Below, piece after piece: positions 43,366-56,060 of a stretch of DNA of 64,000 bases. The stretch spans positions 16,734,869 through 16,798,868 of the forward strand of contig JARUPZ010000003.1 in assembly GCA_031213475.1 (NCBI GenBank), in the 5' to 3' direction. The translations under genes were made by a program, and so were the position numbers. The notes under the pieces are model-generated. The model searched no databases, was not told the origin of the DNA, and saw only the letters and a program-made list of their open reading frames with translations. The stretch comes from Nereocystis luetkeana. Its lineage: Eukaryota > Sar > Phaeophyceae > Laminariales > Laminariaceae. Positions within the stretch are counted from its first letter, which is position 1. Every line of letters begins with the position of its first letter.

Positions 43366-44679
43366 ATATGCTACGATTATATAGGTTTATTCTCCCCGGG
43401 TGCGGTGAAAGTGAGCCGTATGTCGTAGGCCGTAGGTTACGACGTTTTTGTTAGTGCCATTGTTGTATATCGTATGACTTAGATTAATGTGAAATCACGG
43501 GCGAGCCGCCGTGCGGCACGCCGGCCACGGATTTCGACAAGGGTGAGGTGGATGGGGTTTACACGGGGATAATCAGGCCCTCTAGATTACACGTCGGCCC
43601 GCCTAAGGTGCAGCGTGGGTGCGGAAAGTTGTTGCAACGGACCGGCGGGTTATGGTTCACTTAAAATTATTTTGGCTGACTGCGGATGGGGTGCGCAGAG
43701 AGAGTCCGTCCGCCCTCGAGCCGTCAGCGAAGGCGGTTTCTGTCGGGTAGAGGGGGGGTCGGGAGGACGGGGGTGGTCGCTTGCGTGCATAGGCGTTATG
43801 TGGTCATAGAGGCATTCCAAGGCCAGGAATGAGGATCTCCCTGGCCTCCTGGTATGTGGCACGTGCGTTGTGTCTGCACCACTCAGGGCCGTTTAGTATT
43901 GCAACATATTATTTCAATGGCACTTATATTCGTACACCCCGCGGATTTCGAACGAGTGAGGATCGCAGCTCGGAAGACCCGCACACTTGAGACGGCGAAC
44001 CAGTTCCACGGGGCACCGCACGTCTCACGAACGGCGGACGACGGGGCCCTCTGGGACAGAGAGGGAGGGAAGCTCCGCACGGGTCGAATCAGTTCTGGCT
44101 GTAGTGCGGGAAAAGCGTGACGGGGGCAGTGACGGTGGTGGTGCCGTCGTTGTCTATCATTGTCTGGAATTAATTGGAGTTCGTGTCGTTTGCTTGTGGG
44201 GCACCTCCCCGGTTTTGTTTGCTCTCTTCACGGCATATTTTTCGCTTGTCTTTCCGGTCGTCGTATGTCGTTTTTCTCGACCGTGTCGCTTACTGTAGAT
44301 TTGGCTGCGTTTCGTATGTGGTTCGGGTTCCGAAAATTGGGTTTTCGATTTCAAATTGAATCTGTGTTCCTCCTGCTGTGGGAGCGGCTGCCTCGATTAA
44401 TTTTGACTGTGTTTCGATGATTTTAATCCGTAGCCCGCTCACTCACTCGGTCGCTTGCTTGGTTTCTTCCTTTACTGGCCCACCACTGTTCTTGCACCTG
44501 CTGCAGTTGCACTGGTTGAGCAGCTGTACCGATGTCTGTGTGTACCGCTTGTTGTGCTGCTGTACTGTCGTGTGCAACGCGCAACGTAGAGTATACCTGA
44601 TGTACAACACAAGGGTTTGGCGGGGTTTACGCTTTTTTTCGTCGGTTTTAACGGTTTAGTAGGTCATAGTGCCGCCTTC
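43366..44679. other. No gene recognised
   Basis: Unremarkable open frames on both strands. Nothing matches a family I know. Confidence 0.4.
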
Positions 44680-45150
44680 GTCGATCGCACTCCACCCCTC
44701 GTTCCCTCGCTCGGCCGCGCACTAGGTCGATCACGCCGTCACTCAGCCGTGAGCTCGATCGATCGCCGCTACTGGTGCCGTCGCTCGACCGTCGATCGTC
44801 CGTTCGCTCGTCACAGCTAGCCGCCGTCGTTCGCTCGCTCACCACCGCTCGTTGTCTCTCGATCCTTCGCTCGATCGCTTCCTGACTCGCTTGGTCGTCG
44901 CCCGTCGGTTCGTTTGCCTCCGCTTATCGCTCAACCGTTCATTCCATCGCCACCACTCCCGCAAGCACTCGACCGTCAATCGTCCGTTCTCTCGCCGCCA
45001 TCGACCATGGATCATCAGTTCGCTCGCCACCGCTCGCCGTCGCTCGACCGTTCGTTCGATCGCTCACCGCTGCTACCGCCGTCGATCGACCCTCGATCGT
45101 CTCTTCGCTAGCCGCCGCTAGCCGTCGTTCGACCGTTCGTTCGATTACTC
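44680..45150. repeat. CGATCG/GCTCG-rich low-complexity tract
   Basis: Dense repetition of short words such as CGCTCGACCG, TCGATCG and CCGTTCGCTCG. No fixed period could be seen by eye. Confidence 0.6.
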
Positions 45151-46165
45151 CTTCTGACCATGGAACTTGAAGCAGCCGAACGGTTCGTGGCGAGGTGGCA
45201 CGAATATGAGGCACACTGAGTAGGCGGCGCCGTGCATCTGCCGCGGGTGGTGCCCAAGGGAATGGGGGGAGGGGGGGCAACAGGAAGAGGCAAAGGGAGA
45301 ATCGCGATGGACGAAAGTAGGAAGGAGACGGCAGAATGGATGGTAGTAGCAAGGCACCAGGCCGACTGGTAAGACCATGCATTGTTATGCTATTTCTGCT
45401 GCCAACTGGTGCAGCTGGCTCGAACGCGGTCATTTCTTTGTCTTACATTTCTTTTCGCGCTTTGTCCTCCGCGATTTTCTTGGTATGTCTTCATTATTAT
45501 TTCGTCTTTTGCCAATGAAAATAGTCTTGTGGCGTGGGTGCATGAAGAGCCTGCTTTGCTTGTTTCGTATTGTCTGGCGCATCCTTTCGGGGGGTGGGCA
45601 TACTGCAGTTGACGATCGCAGGGCGGGGACGGCAGACAGGGTAGCAAGGTACCAGACTGATCAGTACAGGGAACCTAGCTGTCTTGATGTTAATTGTGCC
45701 CCAAACAGCTGCCGCGATCTGAATGATGCTTCGTGCTTCGGTTCGCCCGATATTTCTCTCTGTTCTTAGACTTCTATTCCGTTTATTACATGTAGTGGTG
45801 GCGTTTTTAAGCTTGTTTTTTTCAAGTGCCTATCACATTCCCTGCGGGGCGATACGACTGTTGTAATTTCCTTTCCATATTTCGATGTTTTTGTCTGTTT
45901 CTGCTTTGTCTGGTTGTTGTTTTGTTCTTTCTTTGGTTTTCTCTATGTAATATAATGTGTATGTCTTGTCTGTCGTGGTATACATGGCATTGCATTGTCT
46001 ACTCCGCTTACTGCATAACAATGTAGTATCTCTGTGGCGTAGTTTTGTGACCACAAAACGTGTTTTATCTCTGTAGGACTAAATAATCGCCACGGGCACT
46101 GGTTGTTTGTGCTGGATGGATGTCGACGGGTAGAAAGAAAGGCTTATTGTGCAGGACACACGCGC
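45150..46165 (+). mobile_element. 5'-truncated LINE copy L1
   Basis: Begins in the end of the LINE protein (MELEAAERFVARWHEYEAH, compare ILEAAERFMVTWHEAEAEM in copy L6). The long 3' untranslated region shared by all copies follows, up to GTCGACGGGTAGAAAG near 46130. It is more diverged than the other copies. Confidence 0.65.
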
Positions 46166-46819
46166 ACGACGTGAGGCGTGTGTTTTTTACTTATCTTTGG
46201 GTTTTTCCTGGCCTTGGTCCGTTCTTCACAGGGTAAACTTGTTTTTTTCTGGAATTCTTGACCAATGTGCAATGAGAAGGAAGAAACAGCAGTAATACAA
46301 GGAAAAAATCATGTACCAGGTAGGTGCGTAGTAATTCAAGAAGGGCGAACTGAGCAAACGGAATACTCCGAAAATACTAAATGAACTGCTGTACCCGGCA
46401 CGACCAATAAAAGTATAAAGGAATACCAGATAGCAACACAAATCCGAACCAACAGGGGTACAAAAATACCCCGAACCTGCGACAAAATGGATACTCGTGT
46501 GTACATACAGGCCAAACCAAAAATGTCTGCCAAAACAAACCAACTAAACCAACCAGCCGAAGCAAACAGAGGCAAACGACGACAGGAATCGACGCAGAAG
46601 GCAGAAGCCGACAGGGGCTATGAATGCAGCTGGAAAGTGGAAACCATCCTCCTCCGTCTGTCCCCTCACTTTTCATCCATTTTTCGGGGAATAGCAGCGA
46701 CCACATCACAACTACTGACTGCAACCCTACGACCCTACCCCCAGGGAAACTATGAAACCACTGAAGAAAAATGGACGCCGACAAAGGAAAACGAGGTCGT
46801 CACGAAAACACGACCAACC
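46166..46819. other. No gene seen
   Basis: Spacer between LINE copies L1 and L2; open frames of about 100 codons with no recognisable motif. Confidence 0.4.
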
Positions 46820-47628
46820 GTGTGTGTGTGTGTTCTTCACATTAAACAGTTCTTTCTACCCGTCGACATCCAGCACAACCAGTGTCCGTGCCGATTCTTC
46901 AATCCTAGAAGAGATACAAGTTCTGTGGTCACAAAGCTACGCCACAGAGATACTACGTTGCCACGTGTGCAGTGTGTACTGCAGTGGGCAATGCAAAGCC
47001 ATGTCATCATACTAGATACGACAGGCACGACATACGCAATCTATGAAATAGTGAAACGAAAAGAAACAATCAAAGAGAAAACAAAAACAAGGTAGACAAA
47101 TCGAAAGAGAAAAAAAAGAAAAATGAAAGCAAAAGCTAAGAGAAACAATCTGTCGTGCCCCCCCCCCGCAGGCGAGGTGGCCAACACTTGAAAAAGAACG
47201 AGCTGGAGAAAAGAAAGAAAAAAATAAAATAAAATAAAATAAAATAAGAAAAAAACACCACTGCTTGTAAACAGAGTAAGACAAAGAACCAAGGAAAAAA
47301 GTAACAAGGAAAAATAACAAAGGGGAAATAACAGGCAGACCAAAGCCCAAAGCACCTTCCAGGTGGCGGCAGCAGCTTGTGGTACGAGTAGTATAGCCAG
47401 GTTCTCCTTGCTAATCCGCCTGGTACCTTGCTACCCAGACTGCCGTCTCCGCCCTGCGTTCGTCAACTATGCCCAGCCCCTTGGCGACAGACAATACGAA
47501 ACGAGCAGAGCAGGTTCGTCTTCCAACCACGCCACACGGCTCCTTCAGTACGGCTTATCAATCAGAAAAGGAAGAGGAAGAGAAAAAAATAACATGAAAA
47601 TCACGGAGAGTCAGCGCAAGAAAGAAAA

Positions 47629-47663
<35 letters not shown>

Positions 47664-48530
47664 CATACAAAAACTACTGTAAACACGAAAGCTAAGCTAC
47701 GGGGAACAGACGATGTGTGTGGAGAAGATGCTGCACGAGGAAAACAAACCGCCGTGAGAGAACATCCTCAAAGTAGAAGTGTTGTCTACCAGTATGTTAC
47801 ACTTCGTCGAGAGCGAAAGGTAATATTGTATTATCGGCTGTCGTGAACGCCCCCCGGGGAGGAGGTGGTGACAGACAATGTAAAACCAACAAATAAATGA
47901 AAACGAAAAACTTCTGTACAATCGAAAAAAAAAAACAGAAAGCCACCAGCAACAGGCTCGACACCTCGTCACCCACCGAGACAAGACAAAATTAAACCAA
48001 CCGTAATTATTTCGCAAGAGCAAGGGGGGAACATAAAGAACGACAAGAACAATAACACAAAACCATAACAAATCACAATTATTCGAAACAGCCGCGGCGG
48101 CTTCTGGTACGAGTAGCAGGGTGACACTTTCACCTACTACTACTGTACATACATTGAGTAGTACCGGTAACTTCTACCTATATACTACGAGAGGTTGGCC
48201 TGGTACCTCACTACCCTGACTGTCGTCACCGTCCTGCTTTGCTTCGTCCTCCGCGGTTTCCCTACGACCGTTACAGACACCGTTACCACCCCCCCCTCCC
48301 CCCCTTGAGCGGGTTCGCGGCGCCTCCTGTTTAACTACGCCTCCTTTTCGTACCACCTGACGATGAACCGTTCGGTTGCTTCGACGACACCCAGCATCCC
48401 TTGCTCGCCTCCTCTGCTGCAAAGGGCCACATCGCCGTCTCAACCCGAAACAACCAACCGGCGGGTGTCGTTCCGCGGTCCTCCCAAGTGGCTTGAAACA
48501 CCAGGAGGCCGTTACCTAGTGTAGGCATTG
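46820..48530 (-). mobile_element. 5'-truncated LINE copy L2
   Basis: Minus-sense copy. The 3' end lies at the CA-rich tail near 46820-46840 and the shared 3' region spans 46840-47620. A 48100-48530 stretch encodes RVETAMWPFAAEEASKGCW, which matches VETALWPTAAKKAGKWY in copy L6. About 47630-48090 (with a TA microsatellite) has no match in L6 and is probably an insert. Confidence 0.6.
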
Positions 48531-48544
48531 CATTGGCCCAGGTC

Positions 48545-48862
48545 TTCCATTGATTGTGGGTTAGAGTTCTTTTTCTCTTTCGATTTGTCTACCTTGTTTT
48601 TGTTTCCTCTTTGATTGTTTCTTTCCGTTTCACTATATCATAGATTACGTATGTCGTGTCTGTCGTATCTAGTACTGGTATGATTACATGGCTTTGCATT
48701 GCCCACTGCAGTGCACACTGCACACGTGGCAACGTAGTATCTCTGTGGCGTAGCTTTGTGACCACAGAACTTGTATCTCTTCTAGGATTGAAGAATCGGC
48801 ACGGACACTGGTTGTGCTGGATGTCGACGGGTAGAAAGAACGGTTTAATGTGAAGAACACAC
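48545..48862 (+). mobile_element. 5'-truncated LINE copy L3 (3' end only)
   Basis: Only the last ~300 bp of the LINE, ending GGTTTAATGTGAAGAACACA. It is head to head with copy L2. Confidence 0.75.
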
Positions 48863-48999
48863 AGAGTAAAACGAAATAGCCTTTACATACGAGATAGTTC
48901 AAGCTCGACGCCACACAATACATTAGCCACAAAAAAAAAGATCGCTTGCGATATCTGTTGGTCGAATGTCACATATATATACAGATTGTTTCTCTTAGA

Positions 49000-49312
49000 T
49001 TTGCTTTCATTTTTCTTCTTTTTCTTTTTCGATTTGTCTACCTTGTTTTTGTTTTCTCTTTGATTGTTTCTTTTCGTTTCACTACTTCATAGATTGCGTA
49101 TGTCGTGCCTGTCGTATCTAGTATAATGACATGGCTTTGCATTGCCCACTGCAGTTCACACTGCACACGTGGCAACGTAGTATCTCTGTGGCGTAGCTTT
49201 GTGACCACAGAACTTGTGTCTCTTCTAGGATTGAAGAATCGGCACGGACACTGGTTGTGCTGGATGTCGACGGGTAGAAAGAACGGTTTAATGTGAAGAA
49301 CACACACACACA
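49000..49312 (+). mobile_element. 5'-truncated LINE copy L4 (3' end only)
   Basis: Almost identical to L3 over ~290 bp and ends in GAAGAACACACACACACA. Differing truncation points with a shared 3' end indicate target-primed reverse transcription. Confidence 0.8.
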
Positions 49313-49754
49313 TATAATATATATATGGGGGTTAGGGTGAATATATTGTCAGACTGGCCGCCGTAAACGGCGGAGAAAAAAATGGCGGCCTTTTATTTGA
49401 CGTTCTAAAACTAGCGTTCGATAGGGGCGAGAAAAAGGTGTCCGGACCAAACCACGGGCCTTGAAAAGGATAGAAGGCGTGTGAGTGTATGTATGTTCCC
49501 ATGTGTCATATTATTATATAAAAGCGTTCAGGCAAATATATGTTGAAAAAAACGGCTCCGTAGGATCAAGATCGGGTTCTCTATTGAACGCCGAAAAAAA
49601 TATTAATACTCAAACAGAAAAATTCATTTCAGATATGACCTTTAGAACGGCGTACAGCAGTGCGCACTTTAACCGCATAAAAGTCGAAAGTCCACGTCAA
49701 TCGTTAGACACAAATAAATCCTGAAATTCGGCGCTCACTACCTGGTATTCTGTG
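49313..49754. other. No gene seen
   Basis: A TA/CA-rich start, then a small hairpin (GGCCGCCGTAAACGGCGG, about 49358). A TACCTGGTA lies at the right edge (49739). Confidence 0.4.
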
Positions 49755-50345
49755 AGCCCCTTTCAATCCGTTAACGAGGCGATAATATTTTATAGGTTCT
49801 TATGGTTCGCCAAAATATCGAAAAACACACGCCAAATATCTGTCGGAAAATATTAATAATGGCAGGCCGACAGGGGCTCACAGAACACGTAGTATGCCAC
49901 ATTCCAGGATATACGCACGTCTATCTCTAAAAAACCGGCGTGGACTGCCAACCACCTGTACTGTTCCGGCTGTTCCGAAGGTTTTCCGGAATCCGCTTGA
50001 TTGAGCCGTCTACCCTTGTCGGCATTTCGCCATTTCTCCGAAATGTGTCTCAATGTGGCACGGTGCACGGGCGGTCGGTGTGATCGGATGAAGCTGCTGT
50101 CGGGATTTATGTTCTTGTTGTTTTTGTTGTGGTGTACCGTTCGTTGTAGTCACCGCTGTGTCCAAAAACGTGGTTCGGTGTGGTACTCCTACTGCTGTTG
50201 TCTCCTTGAGGACGTGTGTGGTCTCCGTGCTGTCTGTGACTTCGCGTATGACCTGCCGTGATAGGTATCGAGTGGCATCAGAGTGTCGGCAGTGGGGGCA
50301 TAATATTAATATGCTCATCAGAGGCGTGTCCGTCGAAAAGAGAAG

Positions 50346-51300
50346 ACGACACACCACATCCTGAGAGGTCGGAATTATTGGAAAAGCGTTGCAAAATAAA
50401 TGTGAAGGTGTTACCTACTGAGCTATAATAGGGGTAAAAGATCGATCGATTACCCAGCCCGAGGTAATCCTCATACCAAAAACCGTTGCGATCACATGAT
50501 ACTACTAATACCAGGTATGTATAATGACAAAAAGGAGGGGAAGAAATATCATTATTTTCATTTTTTTACTTGGTTCTTGTAACCCCCTCCCCCCTCTGTT
50601 CTAACCAAAAACTAACATGTCACGGTTCACATATTTGTTTTCGCGGTGCAGTGATGGTACACGTAATTTCCCGTAATCAGATTGAGCCGTCCGTGTTTTG
50701 TGTTTGTGTGAGCCCGATCCACGTGTCCCCCCCTGGTATAGGGGAAGCCCCAACACGCAGCACAAACAGAGCTAACCTGAAGATGCAAACTCAAGACTTC
50801 ACCAAGCGGTTGTTTATCGCCTGGGACCAGGATTGAGTAGAGTCGGATGGATACTTGGTGGGGAGCGGGGATGAGGGTAGCGATGGGGGCCTCTCTGATG
50901 ATGATGAGGGCTTATTTTTTTCTTTTTTTTCTTGTTGTGTTCTTGTGCCCTCGGACGCAAAACAAGCAACAAGTCGGCCACGTGCTTCGTACCTGGTATA
51001 TCTTATCAACAAAGTAGCACACTTATTAACACTCCAAGTACTCAAATTTTGAGCATGCAAACGTGAAAATAGAGAAAACAGCAGTACACTTACTTGTGAG
51101 ACCAAACAAAGTGTTCAAACAGAGTACAACAGAGAACGAAGAGCAACGTTCAATCGAGTCAACTCGAAATTCAAATTCTGCGACGACACGCAGACTTGGT
51201 GCACAGAGTATATATATGTCCACAATGAGTACACGGCTCTCTCGTTTCTTGACTTTTTTTTTGTGTGAAAACTTGTTAGGCGCTTCCAAAAGCCTTTTAA
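50346..51300. other. No gene seen
   Basis: Insert within the right duplication block without recognised coding content. Two TACCWGGTA sites are present (50509 and 50990). Confidence 0.4.
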
Positions 51301-51698
51301 CAGACAAATCGGAAAAATGGGAACGAAGCCTAAAATGAGAACCAAGCCGTATCTCCAGAACCATGTGGTGTACCTGGTATCAGAGAACCAAAATGATCCT
51401 GCGAAACCCCTTGGCCAGCCCTGTGAGAGGAGCTCGTCAGAACGGTCATGCTCCATCTCGTGCCTTCGGGTGGGCGCAAAAAGCGATATACGCTGGCTAT
51501 ATTGTGATTTCTCTAGATGCTGGCTACCGCGGCGATGCCGAGGACTTCCAGCCTGAGCGACAGCTCATTCGAAGGCTGCTGTACAGCCCCACAGGACTGT
51601 CAACTTTTTTTCTTGGACTTGTACACAATTGGTTTGCTTTCTAAAAAAAACCGTCCGTTCCCATTTTTTGTTTCGTTCCCATTTTTCCGTTTTGTCTG
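51301..51698 (+). mobile_element. MITE-like element, copy D (398 bp, with 7-bp insert)
   Basis: Both ends are intact. TACCTGGTA at 51371-51379 replaces the TA seen at 4381-4382 in copy A, adding exactly 7 bp and breaking the frame. Copy C has the insert at the same spot, so C and D share one insertion event. Confidence 0.9.
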
Positions 51699-53039
51699 TT
51701 TTTTCCATACATGCTGTGGAACCCGGGGAAGCTTACGTTTGGTCCCCGGCTGTTTGCCGTAATCGCCGTCCAGAATTAAAATTGCTGATTTGCCGCAATT
51801 CACGTCCGTATTTGTTTCAGTCTCCCGTAACTGCGACATTCACTTTTTTTTGGGGGGGTGCCCTTGTGTCCATTGATAACAACAATATGTATGTCTGTGA
51901 AAAGGCCATATTTTTATGAGTATAAAGACCTATTATTTTATGCCAATGGTACAGCGAAGTTCAAAAGTTTTTTCTTTCAAATACATGGCTTTAAAAAACA
52001 GCCGAAAAAATTCTCGTACCGGCGCTGTGGGGAAAAAGAGAAGAAAGTTTTTTTGTTTTGTTTTTTCCCCCCCAACGGCTGCAGGCGGCGCAATGTGTTT
52101 TTTCTGCTACGCGCGAACGGCCTATCATAAAATTTGGAAATTCAGTAAAAACGGGATATATACGAGACATATTATTACGCAACTTGCAAAGTTAGTTGAG
52201 TATCAACTATGTAATCAGTCGAATTGTAAAAATTATAAGTAGAGATCCCGATACCTCCGTTTTCACATTTCGTTTTTTTAAAGTCCAAATGGGTGCCAAA
52301 TAAACGAAATATGGCATACCCAGGGTCGTAGAGGAACATAGGAGGAGCTCGACGCGTTGGGATGAATTTCCGATAAAGTTTCTACGACCGGTTGGCAAGC
52401 GCACGATGGCCGAGGTAGTGCATGTGGCTGCCACGCGGCTTGTCTGCTGACGGCGCGAGCACCTATGGGTAGGGAATCACCATGGGGTGCGCTCGTAGGT
52501 AACCAGGGGATCAGGAAGTGGCTGTGGCGGTATATTTTTGGACATGAACCCCACTCATCATTCAAACGTCTGCCATCGAACAGCGATGGCCGATACACAA
52601 GTTCTAGAGCACTCCGTAGGGAGCGGGTTGGACCACGAGAACTGCCTGCTGTGGAGGGTGCCTTACGTGAGCGAGTTGTTTCTATCGACCGTCGCTGTCG
52701 AGCGCTATCGCCGGAAACCATGTGCTGTGGCGGTTGAGTTATTCCGAAAAATTGCACCGCGTAAATATTCGACTCGGCTTCTTATTTTTGTTTCTTTTTT
52801 TTTCGTTTTTTTTGCCCTCGGTAGGACTCAACCTGCTTTTTTTTGCGAAAAACGAAAGTATGTTCGTTTTATTTTGTTTTTTTCTGTTTATTTTGCCCTT
52901 GACAAGACCGGCCCTTAGGAACTTTTCTTTTTTTTTACGTGGCCCATAGGAAGAAGCGTGTTCTGAATAACTTTGGCGGGTATCTTTGAAATTCAAACTT
53001 TTTATTGAAACTTCGATGTACCATTGGCATAGATAGGTC
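51699..53039. other. No recognised gene
   Basis: Open frames at 52465-52737 and 52538-52918 look protein-like in part (for example SGLDHENCLLWRVPYVSELF), but no family is recognised. T-rich runs follow at 52790-52930. Confidence 0.3.
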
Positions 53040-53832
53040 TAAAATATGTGTCCTTTTCTTTTTCTTTTTCTTTTCTTGCGCTGACTCTCCGTGATTTTCG
53101 TTTTATTTTTTTGTCTTCCTATTTCTGATTGATAAGCCGTACTGAAGGAGCCGTGTGGCGTGGTTGGATAACAAAGCTGCTCTGCTCGTTTCGTATTGCC
53201 TGACGCCAAGGGGCTGGGCATAGTTGATGAACCCAGGGCGGAGACGGCAGTCCGGGTAGCAAGGTACCAGGCGGATTAGCAGGGGAGAACCTGGCTATAC
53301 TACTTATACCACAAACTAACTGCTGACGCCAGCAGGCGCGTGCTTTGGGCTTTGTTATTTTGTTATTTTCCTTTCTTTTTTCTTGGTTCGTTGTCTCTCT
53401 CTGTTCACAAGCAGTGGTGTTTCTGTCTTTTTTTTTCTTTTTCTCCAGCTCGTTATTTTTCGAGTGTTGGCCACCTCGCCTGCGGGGGGTGGGCACGACA
53501 TGTTGTTGCTCCTAGTTTTTGTTTTAATTTTTTTTGTTTTTCTCTTTCGATTTGTCCACTTTTTGTCTGTTTTTTCTTTGATTGTTTCTTTTCGTTTCCC
53601 TATTTCATAGATTGTGTATGTCGTGCCTGTCGTATCTAGTATGATGACGTGGCATTGCATCGCCCACTGCTGTGCTTTTAATATCTGCATACGTGGCTAC
53701 GTAGAAGCTCTGTGGCGTAGCTTTGTGACCACAGAACTTGTATCTCTTCTAGGACTGAAGAATCGGCACGGACACTGGTTGTGCTGGATGTCGACGGGTA
53801 GAAAGAACGGTTTAATGTGACGAACACACACA
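53040..53832 (+). mobile_element. 5'-truncated LINE copy L5 (3' region)
   Basis: A plus-sense copy of the complete ~790-bp 3' region, ending GGTTTAATGTGACGAACACA. At 53690-53691 it has the bare TA that is TACCAGGTA in copy L6. Confidence 0.8.
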
Positions 53833-54024
53833 CATTGAAAATGATATAATATACCTGGTACCAGGTATCTGTTAATATCAGATGTTCTGGACGCGACGAT
53901 GACGGTGGGTTATGGCGTCGTGTCCGTGTGACGAATAGTTTCAGGTGCGTGCGTGGAAATTCTTGGTTGCTGTACAAAGCTTTGTGGTACGGCAGCAAGT
54001 GGGATACGTCAACATTTTAATATG

Positions 54025-55275
54025 AGTTTTTGCCAAAATAAGGTATACCTGGCCACTTTTCGGCCAAAATAAGTTACAGTATAAAAACAAGTACCAAACA
54101 CACGCCAGGGGGCCTGCTATTGGCCAAGATGGCATTGCAACTGATTTTGGCACGAAAATGCCAAGTTATACCTGGTTTTTTCTACTCTTTCTAGCTTTCA
54201 ACTGATTTTGGCCATGTTTGAACCAATCAAAGAGGCCATACGTCCACTGTTTTTTCTCTGCGTATATATATTATGCGTCTGCCCTCCCTCGGTTGAAATT
54301 CTTCAGTATCAACGTATAAATACGTGGTACGTAAAAGTACGTATTTACACAACATGCATGCATGCGTGCGCTGGTTTCACTTTTTCTTTTTTGGGGTGTG
54401 CGTTTCAGTTATTTAACAGCAGTTGTCGTGATGTGAAATCGGCACGGATACTGGTTGTGCTGGATGTAGACGGCAAAAAAGAGCCGGCCGCCCCGATGGT
54501 TCAAGTGGTTAACCTCGAAATCTACTTGTTTGAGTCCTGGGTTCGAGCCCCAGGTGGGTCGTACGTTTGACTTTATTTGCAAAAAATAAAAATAAAAAAA
54601 AGGATTCAATTGTTGAGAGCGCCTTGCAGCGGGGGTAGGCACAAATCGATGCGAGTCGACGAGGGAAGGAAAGGGTGAAATCTTCTCGCGATAAAAATGA
54701 AGGCACGTACCGTAGAGGGAAGGGGGCAGAAGAGCGTGCTATGTGACCCCGGATCTGAGTTACGAGTGGGAAGGAGAGATAGAAGAAGAGGGGCGAAGAT
54801 AATGAATGGGATGAGCAAATATATATATATATGTGAAGAACACACATATTTGGTGTATTGTTTTCTTTGGCCACAGCAGTCGATACAGCACCATGGTCTT
54901 TCTCTGCACCACCCCGCGTCGAGGTGGTCTCAGGTTTGGTATGATGACAAGATAATTTCTTGCCGAGCAGGCGGTTCCGCAAAGAAAGACGGTCTAGAAG
55001 ATTTAAAGCTGACAACGGGGGGGGGGCGGCAGATACTCTTGGCGCCCCCGCCGTGGCGAAACGAACGAAGCCTATTAATAGTGTACTCCCTTAACCAAAC
55101 AAAACAATGCAGATTTTGGAGGCCATGTGGCACGCTTTATGCTTTACGCATCATTTTTTCCCGGACTTTTTCATGGGCACAACACCGCCCGAGGCGGGCA
55201 TTTTTACTTGATTTTCGTATGTAACTGAGTTTGGCACAAACGGATCAGGTATACCTGATTTTGGCATTTGCCCTC
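54025..55275 (-). mobile_element. ~0.9-kb inverted-repeat element, copy 2 (interrupted)
   Basis: Reverse complement of 38775-39665, split by a SINE (54486-54816) and a short LINE scrap (about 54438-54472). The outer ends show GCCAAAATCAGGTATACC. At 54075-54076 there is a bare TA where copy 1 has TACCTGGTA. Confidence 0.7.
54486..54816 (+). mobile_element. tRNA-derived SINE, copy 2
   Basis: The head has A box TGGTTCAAGTGGTTA and B box GGTTCGAGCCC about 55 bp apart. A body shared with the other copies follows, to GAATGGGATGAG. It is inserted in the ~0.9-kb element. Confidence 0.9.
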
Positions 55276-56060
55276 TCAATATCCCATATATATATAGTTA
55301 ATCGTTTGCGGGCGGTGCTCGCGATGTATCGATGACACGAAGTTACTCAATTCGTGGGAGACGTTTTAATATCTGCCCGCCTCCCTGTGTGCACCTCGTT
55401 GCAAAGAGAAGATATTCGGGTTCGGGCCCTCCCTGCCGAGAAATCAGCCACCACAACAGCACAGGAGCCGCGCGGTACGTGATGGACGCCATGGGCCTAA
55501 AGAGTTGCAAGGTTGGCGCTGATGAGGTGTTTAGGATGGCTACGATCCCTTTGGCCATAGCCGCATAGGCCAGTGTATTGTCCCGGACACTGCAACGAAC
55601 ATAGGTTTGTGATGACGTCTCCGTTCCATCGGTTCTTCGTGTAGGAGCTTGAGACAAAATCGAACTGAGCGTCAGCGCGGGGATTGGTGTTCCCGCTACT
55701 AGGTGGATGCACGGGCGTATGTTTTAGACCCATTGTCTGCCCTGTTCCCTGTTTGTATTCCCGCTAATATTTGTGCACTACGCACTACCCTGGTACGCAC
55801 TACCAGGTACACACTACACGTGGCAGATACGTTCTATGTGTCTACTGCTGCTGTAGATGGATAAAATGAAAAATTGGGGAAAAAACTTTCCGATAAGAAT
55901 GACCCTCTTGTATTTGTATGATACTTGCAGAAGAATTCGTACAGCTACCCGCATGCTTGTATGCCAGGTACAGCACTACAACCACTGTTGTTGTTGAAAA
56001 CAATGCTGCCTACGACCTCGCACTTCCCATCTCCAGACCGATTGGTGCGTCTCGTCCGAC

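Noticed and set aside
4311..51698. Target-site duplication of the MITE-like family
   Set aside because: Flanks are A/T-rich and differ among copies; no consistent duplication could be read.
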